From NCBI GenBank assembly GCA_037176725.1, contig JAZBRS010000077.1:310001-374000 (forward strand): DNA of 64,000 nt, written 5' to 3'. Origin of the DNA: Posidonia oceanica (taxonomy: Eukaryota; Streptophyta; Magnoliopsida; Alismatales; Posidoniaceae). The first letter of the stretch is position 1, and each line of letters opens with the position of its first letter. Below the pieces are notes generated by a model. It was not told the origin of the DNA and did not search any database. It worked only from the letters and a program-made list of their open reading frames with translations. Positions 42,177-53,712 of the stretch are shown one piece after another. Position numbers and translations under genes: made by a program.

Positions 42177-43664
42177 AGGCAAAGTGTAACATGTTGATCA
42201 ACCCAGTGGCTTGTGCGGGTCAAATCCACTACTTGTAACTGGATTTCAATGAATATGAAAACTATCATGATGTTGTGTATGCTTCCACATTGGCTTCTAT
42301 TTGTGGCACTTGGGGTCTTCTTGGTTTTGTAGGCAAAATGCAAACCAATCCACTAGCAATTGTTCTGCAGCCAAGACCCTGTTAAACACGCGGCGACGAT
42401 GCACAGGAGCTGAGCACGGGATCTATACGCGGGGATGGCCTAACAGGCCACTGTTAGTGTTTTTCTCCCCTTTGAGTGGGGCAAGGGGGCCGAGCGTAGC
42501 CTCCTGATTTTGTGTCTGTGACCCTCAAGCTGATGGGCAAGTCTGCTCTGCCTCCTGCCAAGATTCTGCCTCTGAATGGTGATCCACTAGCAAAGTCTGG
42601 CCTGAACTCGGTGCATCTTTCGACACTGGTTGGTTGTTGGTGGCCTCTGACTGATGTTGGGTCAGCGATGCATGTCCGGCTTAGGAATGTCTTGTCCCTA
42701 GCCATACTAGCCCAGTGATCTCTATAGCGAGCAACGGTGTGACTTGGCTCAGAACCGAGCAGGAACCTTGCAGTGTTCGGCAAAGAGATGCTAAAGGAAT
42801 GCATGATTGATGCGAATATTTTGTCGTCTTCAGTATATGGAATGCTTTCAATGCCTGTTATGGAGAAGGGAGTGGTCTCAAACCTCATCTGACCCCACCT
42901 AGACTCTCAGCTGTTGGTGGCACTCGGGGAAGGGTAAGGGTGTGTTTGTTTGGTGGTGAGATGAGAATGGGCTTCATGCCAAACCCTCTCTAGGACCTAC
43001 ACCTTCTCTTTTAATTCTTTTATTTTGCTCCCACATAGACGAGCAGGCTCACTCTATCCCTGACTTGGAGGTAATAGATGCCTGGTCCGGTGTTCAAGAG
43101 TTGTCACTGTTAAAAGGGGTGGCTAGTCCCTAGGGAAATGCTTCCCCGGCATGGGCTTCGACTCCTCTCCAAGGTTGGTTGAGGGAATAGAGCTACTCTG
43201 CTCGCCTCTAACTCTAGGGCTAGCTTCTATCTACACCTTCTATCTTCTTTTTTTTTTTTGTGCCTTGGTAGGCAGATATGTGAATTTTGTATGGCTCACA
43301 CGCTCGCTCTCGCCCTAGCATTTTGTCTCCCTCTCAAGGTATAGGTCCTAGGAGGTTTAAACATTTCATCCATTCTCATATTGAAGGTGGCTCCCTTACT
43401 GGCCAAGACATCTAGGTAGGACCAGATGAAGCGAGGTTGGATCCCTTCTCAAACAGGCAAGCTTTTCCGATTTTCCTCATTGGACTATGATTGTAATGCA
43501 TGATGATGATATCGTATGCTACGTGCAGATGCTATTTATGACTGGCCGAATAGCATGTAAAGCAAATAAAAGAGTGCAAATGCGAGTGCATGATAGCGGG
43601 ACGGTCATGCATGCATGGAATGCAAAGGAAAGGGTGTTCTGCAAGGCAAGGATACAGTTCCAGA
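42177..43664. other. Spacer between PMD-B 3' end and integrase (TE-C)
   Basis: No gene. A GCGGGGATGG-type module lies at 42377-42440. From about 42890 the sequence matches the integrase-PMD spacers of TE-A and TE-B (GGTGGCACTCGGGGAAGGG; TCCCTGACTTGGAGGTAAT), so the orientation switch of the PMD gene relative to pol lies just left of there. T-rich run at 43248-43260. Confidence 0.55.
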
Positions 43665-44760
43665 TCACTGGTAGTATTTCTTAAGGTAGCAGGCATTAAC
43701 TAGCTCAGACTTCTTGACCTGGTCCATGCTCTCGAGGATTGCTGCGCCCCTAGAGAATATCTGCTTGATGACGTAAGGACCACGCCAGCTGGGCCAGAAT
43801 TTGCCTCGACCGTCAGAGAGGTGAATAGCTCTCAAGACCAAGTCACCCGGTGTGAAGCTTCTGGGCCTGACTTTCTTCTGATAGGATCTGGCCATCCTCT
43901 TCTGATAGCATTGAGCGTGGTGCATTGCCTGCAGTCTACGCTCGTCGATCAGGTTCAACTGGGCACAGCGGTCTTCAACCCATTCTGCTTCTTCCAGTTC
44001 TGCCTCCTTTAGAATCCGTAAGGACGAGATCTCAACTTCAATAGGTAAAACCGCCTCCATGCCATAGACCAGCGAATATGGAGTTGCTCGTGTTGAGGTC
44101 CGGACCGACGTTTTGTAGGCCCATAAGGTGTATGGGAGCTTGTCGTGCCAGTCCTTGTGAGTTTCTGCCATCTTCTTGAGGATTTTTATCAAGTTCTTGT
44201 TGGCTGACTCGACTGCACCATTCATCTGTGGCCGATAAGGGGAGGACTTGTGGTGCTTGATCTTGAAACTGTGCAGGCATTCCTCCATCCTCTTGGCTGT
44301 GAAGTTCGTGCCATTGTCAGAGATGAGCGCATACGAGACCCCGTAACGAGCAATGATATTGTTCCTGACGAACTTCTCCGTTACTACGGCCGTTACTGTC
44401 TTGTACGAGGCCACCTCTACCCATTTGGTAAAGTAGTCGATCGCCACAAGGATGAAGCGATGACCGTTGGAGGCTACAGGATGGATTGCGCCGATGACGT
44501 CAATTCCCCAAGTGGGGAAAGGCCAAGGTGATGCCATGCTGTGGAGCTGCTGCGGCGGCGCATGGATGAAATTCCCATGTATCTGATAGTTGTGGCATCT
44601 GCACACGAATTGGCAACAATCTGCCTCCATGGTGGATCAGAAGTAGCCTTGCAGCATAATTTTCTTGGCTAGTAACACGCTATTCATGTGTGGGCTGCAT
44701 GTCCCTGCGTAGACCTGAAGCATCGGCGTGTCAGCCTCTTTTTTGTCTACGCAGCGCAAA
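43665..44760 (-). pseudogene. Integrase domain (TE-C)
   Basis: DDE residues are intact in WGIDVIG, ISDNGTNF and NGAVESANK, and the C-terminus has RGKFWPSWRGPYVI and ends YLKKYYQ. The 321-codon core 44630-43665 is fully open. The zinc finger is damaged: YAGTCSPH (Tyr for His of TE-A) and CHNYQ (Tyr for Cys). A TGA near 44637 replaces the Trp of GYFWSTM. Confidence 0.93.
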
Positions 44761-45320
44761 AGCATCAGATTGTAGGACCTTCTATAGAGATGTCCTGCTC
44801 CCAAGACATACTTGGATGCTAGGCGCACCATAGTCTTTCTGTCTACTGCTGACGTGCCGGTTGGGAGGTTGCCAGACTCCAGGAAGACCTTGATGTCATG
44901 GTACCAGGGTGGTTCCTCTGTAATAACTGCCTCCTCGATACTCATGCAGTGCGCGGGCTACTCGATGCGGGTAACTGATACGTCCACTGCATTGTCTTCG
45001 GGTATGGAGAGCCAGGACGCTAAGGTTGCCAAAGCATCTGCATAGGCATTCTTGGCTCTATTTATGAAGGTGAAGCGAGTCTCCTTGAAATGCTCGATCA
45101 GTTCCAGTAGGTACTCATGGTATGGCACTAGCTTGGGGTCCTTGGTCCTCCAGTCGCCATTGACTTGGGAGACAACTAGCATTGCATCGCCGTGCACATG
45201 CAGCTTCCGCACACCATGCTCGAGTGCGACTCACAGTCCTAGGATGCAGGCTTCGTATTCTGCCTCATTGTTGGTGCAGCTAAAGGTCATTTTCCTAGCA
45301 AACGAGATTAGTTCTCCCTA
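44761..45320 (-). pseudogene. Archaeal-type second RNase H (TE-C)
   Basis: NNEAEYEACILGL, HGDAMLVVSQVNGDWRTKD and NAYADALATLASWL carry the acidic residues; the first Asp is in FFDSVVNKRGTGIGAVL just upstream, with Ser instead of the Gly of TE-A YFDGA. Stops are TAG at 45318-45320 (same column as TE-A 10379-10381), TGA near 45214 and TAG near 44957. Confidence 0.85.
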
Positions 45321-45935
45321 CGGTGTTGCTAGGACTGCTCCAATGCCTGTGCCTCTTTTGTTGACAACACTGTCAAAAAACATGTGCCATTGCAATTCAT
45401 CCTCGGGATCATTCTGTTCGGCATCTTCCAAGGCGAACAAGATGTCCTCATCAGGAAACTGCGTCTGCAAGGGCTGGTATTCAGGCAGTGGTAAGTCGGC
45501 CAGGTGATCTGCTACAGCCTGCCCCTTCATCGACTTCTGGGTGACGAAGGTGATGTCGTACTGAGATAAGAGCACTTGCCACTTGACGCATCGGCCTACT
45601 AGTACGGGCTTCTGAAATAAATATTTCATTGGGTCATGCCTGCACAGGAGTAGAACAGGGTAGGCCATCATATAGTGCCTCAGCTTTTGTGTAGCCCAGA
45701 CTAGGGAAAGGCAGGTTTTCTCAATCATTGTATACCTGGCTTCACAGTCATTGAACTTCCTGCTCAGGTAGTAGATGGCGCACTCTTTGCGACCCGATTC
45801 ATCATGCTAGCCCAAGACTGCGCCTACAGAGTGCTACGTCGTTGAGAGGTACAGTAGCAGGGGTCTTCCTGGTGCGGGAGGAACCAAGACAGGGGGCTTA
45901 GTTAGGAGCTGCTTTATCTTTTCAAACGCGGCCTA
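45321..45935 (-). pseudogene. RNase H domain (TE-C)
   Basis: It starts after the TAG at 45933-45935 (the Gln of ECQAAF, also TAG in TE-A). It has PLLLYLSTT-type strands, the TAG at 45807-45809 in place of Gln in GQHDE, EARYTMIEKTCLSLVWAT and LRHYMMAYPVLLLCRHDPMK, then the tether VKWQVLLSQYDITFVTQKSM. Confidence 0.85.
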
Positions 45936-46709
45936 GCATTCGTCGCTCCACTTGACTTGTGCTTTTTTTCTCAAGAGTTTGAAGATCGGCTCACAGATGG
46001 GCGTGAGCTATGCGACGAATCGACTGATATACTGCAGTCGCCCCAGTAGGCCTCGGACCTCCTTCTCAGTGACAGGGGGTGGCATTTCAATGATTGCTCG
46101 GGCTTTACTGGGATCTACCTCAATCCCCCTTTGGCTGACAATATAGCCTAGGAGTTTTCCAGATGACATGTCGAAGACACATTTGTTGGGATTGAGCCTG
46201 AGCTTGTAGCGCCTAAGGCGGTCGAACAGCTTCTTTAGGCAAGTAAGATGATCTTCGAGCTCCCGGGACTTGGCAATCATGTCGTCCACATAGACCTCCA
46301 CTTCCTGGTGCATGAGGTCATCGAACAGAGTCGTCATTGCCCTCTGGTAAGTTGCTCCAGCATTTTTTAGCCAAAATGGCATTACTCTGTAGCAGAAGAC
46401 TCCCCAGGGGGTGATGAAGGATGTCTTTTCCATGTCTTCTTCTGCCATTTTAATCTGATTGTAGCCTGAAAAGCCATCCATGAAAGATAGCATCTTGTGG
46501 CCTACTGTGCTGTCTACCAGAACGTCTATGTACGGCAGAGGAAAGTTGTCCTTGGGACTAGCTTTGTTCAGATCTCTGTAATCGATGCACATGCGGACCT
46601 TTCTGTCCTTTTTTGGTACAGGCACAACGTTGGTGAGCCATTCTAGGTACAGAACAACCTTGAGGAAGCTGACATTATGCTGCTTCATAATTTCCTCCTT
46701 GATCATCAA
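45936..46709 (-). pseudogene. Reverse transcriptase domain (TE-C)
   Basis: VPVPKKDRKVRMCIDYRDLN, LSFMDGFSGYNQIKMAEED, VMPFWLKNAGATYQRA, VEVYVDDMIAKSRE and LNPNKCVFDMSSGKLLGYIV are in order. Two adjacent TAG codons (46712-46717) precede it, where TE-A reads RLQWLLM. In the RT core the only clear oddity is PFWLKN for the usual PFGLKN. Confidence 0.95.
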
Positions 46710-48572
46710 CAGCCACTACTATCGCCACCTCCTGAGCTTCTGTTTAACTAGCTTTACATCTGGGTCTAGTGGTAGTGTGTGTACCACTATTTCGACATCT
46801 AAGCCGACCATATCATCATAGCTCCAAGCAAAGACGTCAGCATATTCTGTGAGGAATGCAATGAACTCTTCCCAGGCTTGGGGGGACAATTTGGCACTAA
46901 TACAGACCTGCTTAATTTCCTCAGCCGAGCCGATGTTGATGATCTCTACTTCCTCTTTGACGTGTAGATTTGGTCCTTCTGGATCGTCACCGAAGGGTTG
47001 AAACTCAGGCAAAGGTTCGTCATTCTCTTCTAGGCCTGCACCCTCCTCCTCATAAGCTATGATTTCTGAGAGGATCTCCTTCTCAAAGGTTGGATTTGTG
47101 ACATCGAAGGAGCAAATTTGTTCAGCATCCTAGCCCTGATGGCGCCTCAGGATGGTCATGCTAACTCGCGTGTTTCTGTATGCCCGCTGCATGGGCTCAG
47201 CTCTTGTGGCCTCTGGCTCTGCTGGTTGTCCAGGTCTTTCTGCCTCTACTGTCTCTGCTGCTGCTACTGTTACTACATGCTCCTCCGCATTTCCTGATGT
47301 ACTAGCGGAGAGCGTCTTGATCTGGTAGCTGTCTCTTGGCAGGTTGCTTCTGCCTGCTGTGCTGCCTGAGCGGGGCAAGCGCTGTACAAACCACTTAGAC
47401 CCACCTCTTGGCTACGAGGTGATTAACTCAGATAGTCTAGTGAGTGGTGGAATTACTGTTTCTTCCAGGACCATAATGGTTGAGTCGTCCTGTTGCCTGG
47501 GGGGATGTGCGGGTATCTGATCTATAACCACCACCTTTCCCATCCTTGCGGCGTTCAACTCGGCGGTGTCTTCTGCAAATACTGCCAACTGCTCCTAGAA
47601 TAATAACTCTAACTCTTCGAGCGTGTCCTCCTCTTGCGCCTCCTTGACAGCTCCCTCTTCTTCGTTGGGAGCGAGATCCACAAGGTAGGCACTGCACGGC
47701 TCATACGCTTGCCGCTCGAGATTTCCTCCTCTTGGGGCGGTTGCTTTGGCCGCCAACTGGATTAGAGGCTGAGGCGCCCGCCACGACGAGGGTGCTATCT
47801 GTGTTGGCAGGTAGGGAGGATAATCTGGCCCATTGCTTGGGAGGGCTGATAGCTGGATGGCCACGCCGGGAGATAGGACTCCTATGGTAGGTGGTGACAC
47901 TGTGGGTGTAGCCGCGGACACCATGTGGTCCCGCCACAAGACTTGATTCTTTAAAATAGGTGACTGTGTGGCTGTAGGATCCACTTGCGTTGTTGACAAC
48001 GCCACTGGCAAAGCGGGAGGACCTGCTGAACTGACAGAGCTCTTCTCCCGAGGAAAGGGGCACAGTGCTGAGGTGATTGTTGTCCTGGTCGGGCAGGATG
48101 GTGGCTTCTGGAGATGTGCTCCTGATTGCAGAGCTACTGCTGCAACTGGTGGGCAAACTGATGATGCTGTGCAAGGACGAGCGGCTGTCAACCTTGATGC
48201 AGCATCTACCAGAACTGTTATAACTGTAGGAGGCAAGGAGAAGCGAACTAACCGGGGTGCTGGGGGATCTGGCTGGGCATCCTTGCTGACCTGCACGGTA
48301 TCTGTCTCTGACTGCTCTTCATCTGAATACCAGTCTTCGACAGTAACCCACTCCTCTGACGGTAGTGGGGAATCTGAGCACAGTGCGGCCTGTGCTGTGG
48401 CTTCATTGAGGTTGGGATTGAGAATACCTGCACTGACGAAGTTAGAGAAATTCAAAGGAATGATCATCCTCCGACCCCTTCCGTGCCGGTGTGCATCCTT
48501 ACGTGGCTGCCAGCCGTAACCGAGGCCTTTGTGGTCTCTCCTCTCTTCTACCGTGATTGGCTCAGTGATCCC
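46710..48572 (-). pseudogene. Protease-RT spacer polypeptide (TE-C)
   Basis: In frame with both neighbours. The sequence after protease has TAG then GITEPITVEE and GLGYGW (G-patch-like), IIPLNFSNFVSAGILNPN, EEWVTVEDWYSDEEQ, a Pro/Ser/Thr-rich stretch (to about 47700) and the Glu-rich NEEEGAVKEAQEEDTLEELE. Then come RHQG, TAG at 47130-47132 (Gln in TE-A), FEKEILSEIIAYEE-type sequence and FLTEYADVFAWSYDDMVG. The HAE repeat of TE-A is absent. Confidence 0.7.
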
Positions 48573-49640
48573 CTAGCCGTGCATCCCGAGCGGCATCCCG
48601 TGCTTGTAGCCCCATTTGTGACAAAGGTTCTCGACCATCCGAGAAGGGTTTCCCTGAGCAGTCGGAAGATTGACGTGCTCAAGATCAGAAAGGAAGTCAA
48701 CCGGTTCAAACCGATTAACGCGATGCATAACAACGGTGGGTTTAGAATCAAAGGAGACTGTCTGTGGGGAAACTGAGGAGACCGCCTCGCCTCCTTCTCT
48801 GTCAAAGTTTTCAGCCATGACAGCGATAATCTCGTCATCGTGGCAGAACTTTATCATTCGGTGGAGAGTTGAGGGGATCAACTGATGTTGGTGTAGCCAA
48901 GGGCATCCCAACAGAAGATTGAAAGACAGCTCTAAATCGACGACTAAAAAGTCAACATCGAATACCATTGGGCCGATGGCAAGGGGGATAAGCAAAGCTC
49001 CCAAAGCGTCGTGGTGCATGTTGTCAAACGACGTCATTCCTTTAGTGACTGGTGTGATATCCTCAGCTTTGAATCCGAGTTTACTTGCGGTGCGCAAGGG
49101 GCAGACATTAAGGCCTGCGCCGTTATCAACCAAGGTTAGAGGGATGCGAAGATCGTTGTACTGCACTGTGACGAAGAGGGGCTTGTTGTGGCATGCCCTT
49201 GCCGGGGGGAGCTCGTCACTCGAGAAAGAGATGACATGGGGTTCCGCAATCATGCCTACCATGCTTTCAAGGGTTGCGGGTTTGATGGTTTGGGATACAT
49301 GGGCTGCCTGGAACACATGGAGGAAGAAGGCCTCTCGGTGCTCCGCAGAAGAGTGGATTAGGTCCCCAATGGAAATGTCGGCTTTTACCCTCTTAAGCTG
49401 GATGGTAATGTCGGCACTGGGTTGGCCTTCCTGGGTGGAGGTAGAGGGTTGAATGGGGTCCTGGGGTGGTTTGGCGGTTTGCTTTGCGGATGGAGTGGTT
49501 GTGGCTTCTAGGGTGGTAGGCTGGGCTATCAGAGCTGGAGGCCTGTACACCCTTCCCGAACGCATGACTTCTGCGCACATTTCTGTGGCGTAGTCATACG
49601 GGACTCTATGGGTGTCCCAGGTCAGAGTAATGACCACAGG
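48573..49640 (-). pseudogene. Protease domain (TE-C)
   Basis: Fully open for 354 codons: TWDTHRVPYDYATEMCAEVM, the active-site box TLVDNGAGLNVCPLR, FNLLLGCPWLHQHQLIPSTL, CHKWGYKHGMPLG, then TAG. It lacks the TGA that TE-A and TE-B share in front of protease. A frame change relative to gag lies at about 49640-49703. Confidence 0.9.
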
Positions 49641-52173
49641 TATGCGAGCCGCAAGCTCTAGGGGGTTGGTAGTGGATAGGCAAGTCCTGCTGGTGTAGTA
49701 AATCAGGAGAGGGGCTGAGGAGGTTCTGGTTGCGGCAAGGCCAGTAGGCAGATAGGTGGCTCAGCAGGGTGTTGCATGGTGGGCCGAGCGGTGGAAAGCC
49801 CTGGCTCGACGTTTAGCTGTATCATATGGATTGCCGATTCAGAGCCGGTGAGAACAGAGTTGTACAGAGCTAAAGGAAAAGGATCCGAAACATGATGGAT
49901 TAAAGAAGAGGGGTCCACCGTGGAAGTGGTCAGCCCAGAAGGGAAGAGAGTGTGGACTCCTGAGGTCCTGGCACCTCCTGAGCCAGAATGCTCAGGCAAG
50001 GGCCGATGCAAGATGTTGGGATGAGCTAGAGATGATGCAGGAGTGGATGCAAGTGGAGGGGCAGAAGTGGATGCCGCCTCCTGATTGTTTATGGAGATGA
50101 CCCATTGGTCAATCAAATCCTGGATGGCTCCCCGCAAAGTGAAGCAGTTATCCGTCGAGTGGCCCTCAACTCGATGGTAATTGCAAAAGAGGCCTGCCTT
50201 GTACCACGGTGGAAGTGGGTTTGGCAGTGGGCGAACCTCAGGGAACCTAAGGAGTGACACCACCTTAGGCAGGACGGTGCTCAACAGTTCCACGAGCTTT
50301 GTGAATTGGTGCGTGTTGCCGCGAAACCATTTCTGCAGAGGGCGTTGTCCTTGCCGGGCCGGTGTAGTTGGATAGACCGGCTGGGCGGTGTGTGCAATTT
50401 GTGGAGTGTGTGACGGTGCAAGTGCATAAACTATTTGATTCGGGGTAGGGTGACCGGCCAGGTTGAACTACGCCACAAGAGAATCGACGTAGGCAATGGC
50501 GGGCTTGGGCTGATCCCTCCTTCTGACATGGTTGTTGCCACTGTTGTTGTTGCTACTGTTGTTGCTGTTGTAGTAGTTGTTGTTGTTGCGGCTAGGGATG
50601 ATGTCCTGTCCGGTGAGTACGGAGATTGTGGGGTAGCGGCCGCTGCGGATTGCACTCTCTATGCGGGAACCTGACCGAATCAGTGATGCAAATGTGGTGA
50701 TAGATTGAAGACTGAGCATACCCCCAATTGATGGCAGTGAGCCTCGGATGAGGATCTCGATAGACTCCTCATCAGAGGGCCTATCTCGAACCTGCGAGGC
50801 CAGTGCGTGCCATCGGCCGACGTACTCCCCAAACGGCTCATGGGGTTTCTGCATAGTGGAGACCAAGTCCTCCTGCTTTGGGACTTGGTCAAGATTAAAA
50901 GAGTATTATTCCACGAACGCCAAGGTGAGGGCACTCTAGGTCCTAATGGAGCCCATATCAAGTGACGTGAACCACTTGAGAGCTGGACCAGTAAGACTCT
51001 TTTGGAATAGGCGGATAAGAAACCTCTCATCGCCCTGAAGTTGTGTGAGGTCCCTGCAATAAGCCCACAGGTAGGAGATAAGGCAGCCCTTCCCATTGTA
51101 CTTGTCAAAGTCCGGGACGCGGAAATTCGCTAGGAGTACAGCCTCTGGGAAGTAACAGAGGTCCCGATACTCGAAGGACTGGCGCTCCCCACCTTGCACT
51201 CGACGGAGTGCTCTCTCCAGATCGCCCATCCTGTTAAGGAGGGCATCCGGGGTCGCTACTAGCAAGGAAGATGCAGCTGGGGCAGGGTTAGCGTATGCCG
51301 TCTGGGTCGCACCTAAGTGCTCCTCCGGATCCACCATCTCGTCGGCTGGTGAGGCGACGTGATGACCGGCATACCCGTGCAAGGGTGTGTGGTGCTATGG
51401 GGTGTATGCAGGAACCTGAGTCTATGGATGCAAGGGGGAAGAAAAGCAGGATGCTATGCTGTGGGTGTTGGAGCATGCGGAAGCAACAGCTGCTGCAACG
51501 GCACAATGCCGGACTGCAGACCAAGTGGGTGCTGTGTTCCTATCATCCCAAAAGGGTGACCACTAGAGGGAGGAGTGAAATGCTGTGCAGTGAAGAGTGG
51601 GTGCACAGGAGGTAGCGATGCCGCCCCCACTGTCGGAGCAACAAGTAGCTGCGGCGATGGCCGAGGCGGTGGTGCAGTGGGGAATGCCTGAAATTGAAAG
51701 GGAGGAACAAGAGGGACCTCAGGAGCCACAAGGGGGTGAAGAGACAGAGCCATGTCCTGTAGATGCTGGACAAGCCCTAACAGGTGCTGGTACTGCACTT
51801 TAGGTGTCCCGTTAGTGGGAATACTGAATTGCAGTGCCTGCGGAGGAATAGGTGCAACAGGTGGGGACACAGACTGTCCAACCGGGCGGAATCCTACATC
51901 AGGAGGAGCTATCGCAGTGGGGGAATCAAGCGCAAGACTTGAGACATTATACAGCGTCTCCAAGGCTCAAGAGGAAGTCACCGTGACAGATTCGGTGACA
52001 GTCCCCAGAGGTACGGTAGCCAGATGATGTCCGAAAATTCCAAGGATCCCCTGTGCCTGAAAGTGAAAGGTGCGAGGGGCAACAGTGGAGACCAGAGCCA
52101 CAGAAGGAGAGGTCGGAACTTGGGACCCCTCTAAGGCAATAGAGAACATGGGCTCACTAACACGCTGGGCCAT
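49641..52173 (-). pseudogene. gag (TE-C)
   Basis: It begins MAQRVSEPMFSIALEG at 52173. The N-terminal part is Pro/Gln-rich. The capsid-like part 51382-50470 has KYNGKGCLISYLWAYCRDL, LIRLFQKSLTGPALKWFTSL, FGEYVGRWHALASQVRDRPS, and an Asn-rich linker (50540-50600). The knuckle CNYHRVEGHSTDNC is near 50170. Stops are TGA at 51967-51969, TAG near 50936 (Trp in TE-A), TAA near 50906 (Gln in TE-A) and TAG near 50468; a frameshift lies between 51454 and 51382. Confidence 0.87.
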
Positions 52174-53268
52174 GGCGGTCCAAGAGCAAGTGAGAACTGG
52201 ACTGCGACAGGGAACAGAAGGACGACGCCTAGGACGAGCTATCGTCGAACTCGACGGATATCTCGAGAAAGGAGGGTCGAGAAAAGGGTGTCACAACAGG
52301 GGCGTGAGCAAAGAAACAGACTCGAGCTCCAATAGGGGAACTCGCTCATAGACCTAAGGGACAAAGCAAACAAAATAGGTTAGGACCCAACAAAAGAATG
52401 CAAATGCTGTTAGTTGTGATATGTATGATATGCATGTAAATGCTCTCTAACATGCTCTCTCTCACCAATCTAGTGTGTCCTAGTAGGTTATCTACTCCGG
52501 ATCCACATAGGGTGTATAGGTCTCCGACTCGGTCAGAAAAGTAAGGCTCCCGTCTAAATCCTGGCTGAAGCCAGGCGGTGACGAGTGGTGCGTTTGGGAG
52601 CCGTAAACCTGCCAAAGCAAGGCTTGTACCCCCTAGTAACACCGACACGACCCCAGACAAGGGGGGACAAGGCCAATCCACCTACGCTATCGCCAAAGCG
52701 ACGGAATGGGGGACGGGACCTGTCGTTCTCAGACTAAATAGGCAGACTCAAGGAGGAGAAGAATGCATGCCCTATATGCTCAAACATGCGAGTATGCATT
52801 AAGTTTTTTAGCTTGCACATTTTATTGACCGCAAAAGGGGTAAAAGTTGATGTAGAAGCTCTAGTAGCCTAAGTGTCACTTTTACTTGCATGTTTTAAGC
52901 TAAACCAGGGAAGGAGGCAATCACATCTCCACTTTACCTTAGGATAAATGCAGGAAAGGGAAAACAAACATTCAGTCATGGCAATGCTAAGTCATACAAC
53001 ACATCAAAAGGCATGAGCATGGCATGTGATTATGTTGTGTACATGATTCGTGAAATAAAAACAATCATCAAACCAAAAGAAGGCATATGTACACTAAGGC
53101 ACGTGCATGCGGTGATGATGATATGTAGGTGTGGAAAGAGAACGAACAATCAATCACGACATTGTAGATAAGTGTTAAATAAAGTGACAAAGAGCTAGAA
53201 CAAAGGCACAAGCAAGAAAAGACCACAAGATAAGCGGAAGGCGGAAAACAAAAAGTCGGAGTCTAGTA
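52174..53268 (-). other. TE-C untranslated leader
   Basis: No gene in 1.1 kb. It is homologous to the TE-A and TE-B leaders; the leader hairpin at 52651-52666 (CCCC-AGACA-AGGGG) is kept with one weakened pair. Confidence 0.6.
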
Positions 53269-53286
53269 TCCCCAGCGGAGTCGCCA
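53269..53286 (-). other. Primer-binding site of TE-C
   Basis: Element sense TGGCGACTCCGCTGGGGA, identical to TE-A and one base from the LTR-R inner end (plus-strand TTTACTATGACC at 53288). Confidence 0.88.
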
Positions 53287-53644
53287 CTTTACTATGACCG
53301 TCTCTTTCGACGTACGACTTGGGGGCCGCTGCCAAAGCTCGTAGATGTAGCGATCCCGATCGGAATCAGGCTCGCTGATTTAGCGGCGATTGGATCCGAG
53401 GAAGAGGCTCAACTCGAAAACACTTAAAATCGAGGAGAAAAAGGAAAGATAAGACAAATCAGAGTCGCCACCATGTCTATTAACGGGAGACAAGGAAAAC
53501 CGGGGAAATGCGTGAATTAATGCGCAAAACCGAGCAAGAAATGCAAAGCAAAGCAATGCAAAGGAAAACAAATGCAAACAAATGCAAATGAGATGACTCT
53601 AGCCTAGGATAAGGGCAGTACGGTCATTGTGGGCCAGAAGATAG

Positions 53645-53712
53645 GGCAAGGACTCCTGTTACGCGCGGGGAAGGTGTTAGGCACCCCTGACACACCCGAG
53701 AATCGGTCTTTC
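53645..53712 (-). promoter_or_regulatory. Conserved LTR block (LTR-R)
   Basis: GGCAAGGACTCCTGTTACGC, then GAAGGTGTTAGGCACCCCTG, then GAGAATCGGTCTTT, is the counterpart of 493-572. Confidence 0.6.

Larger units (their letters stand above)
34053..53287 (-). mobile_element. TE-C internal region with antisense gene pair
   Basis: Minus-strand body: PBS 53269-53286, leader, gag (52173), protease, spacer, RT, RNase H, archaeal-type RNase H and integrase (to 43665). Then two plus-strand (antisense) PMD genes, a 68-bp tandem array and a PPT at 34053. From 49637 to 43665 the protein is in one frame with only point stops. The flanking LTRs (LTR-L and LTR-R) are unlike each other, so this body may be chimeric or rearranged. 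Confidence 0.8.
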
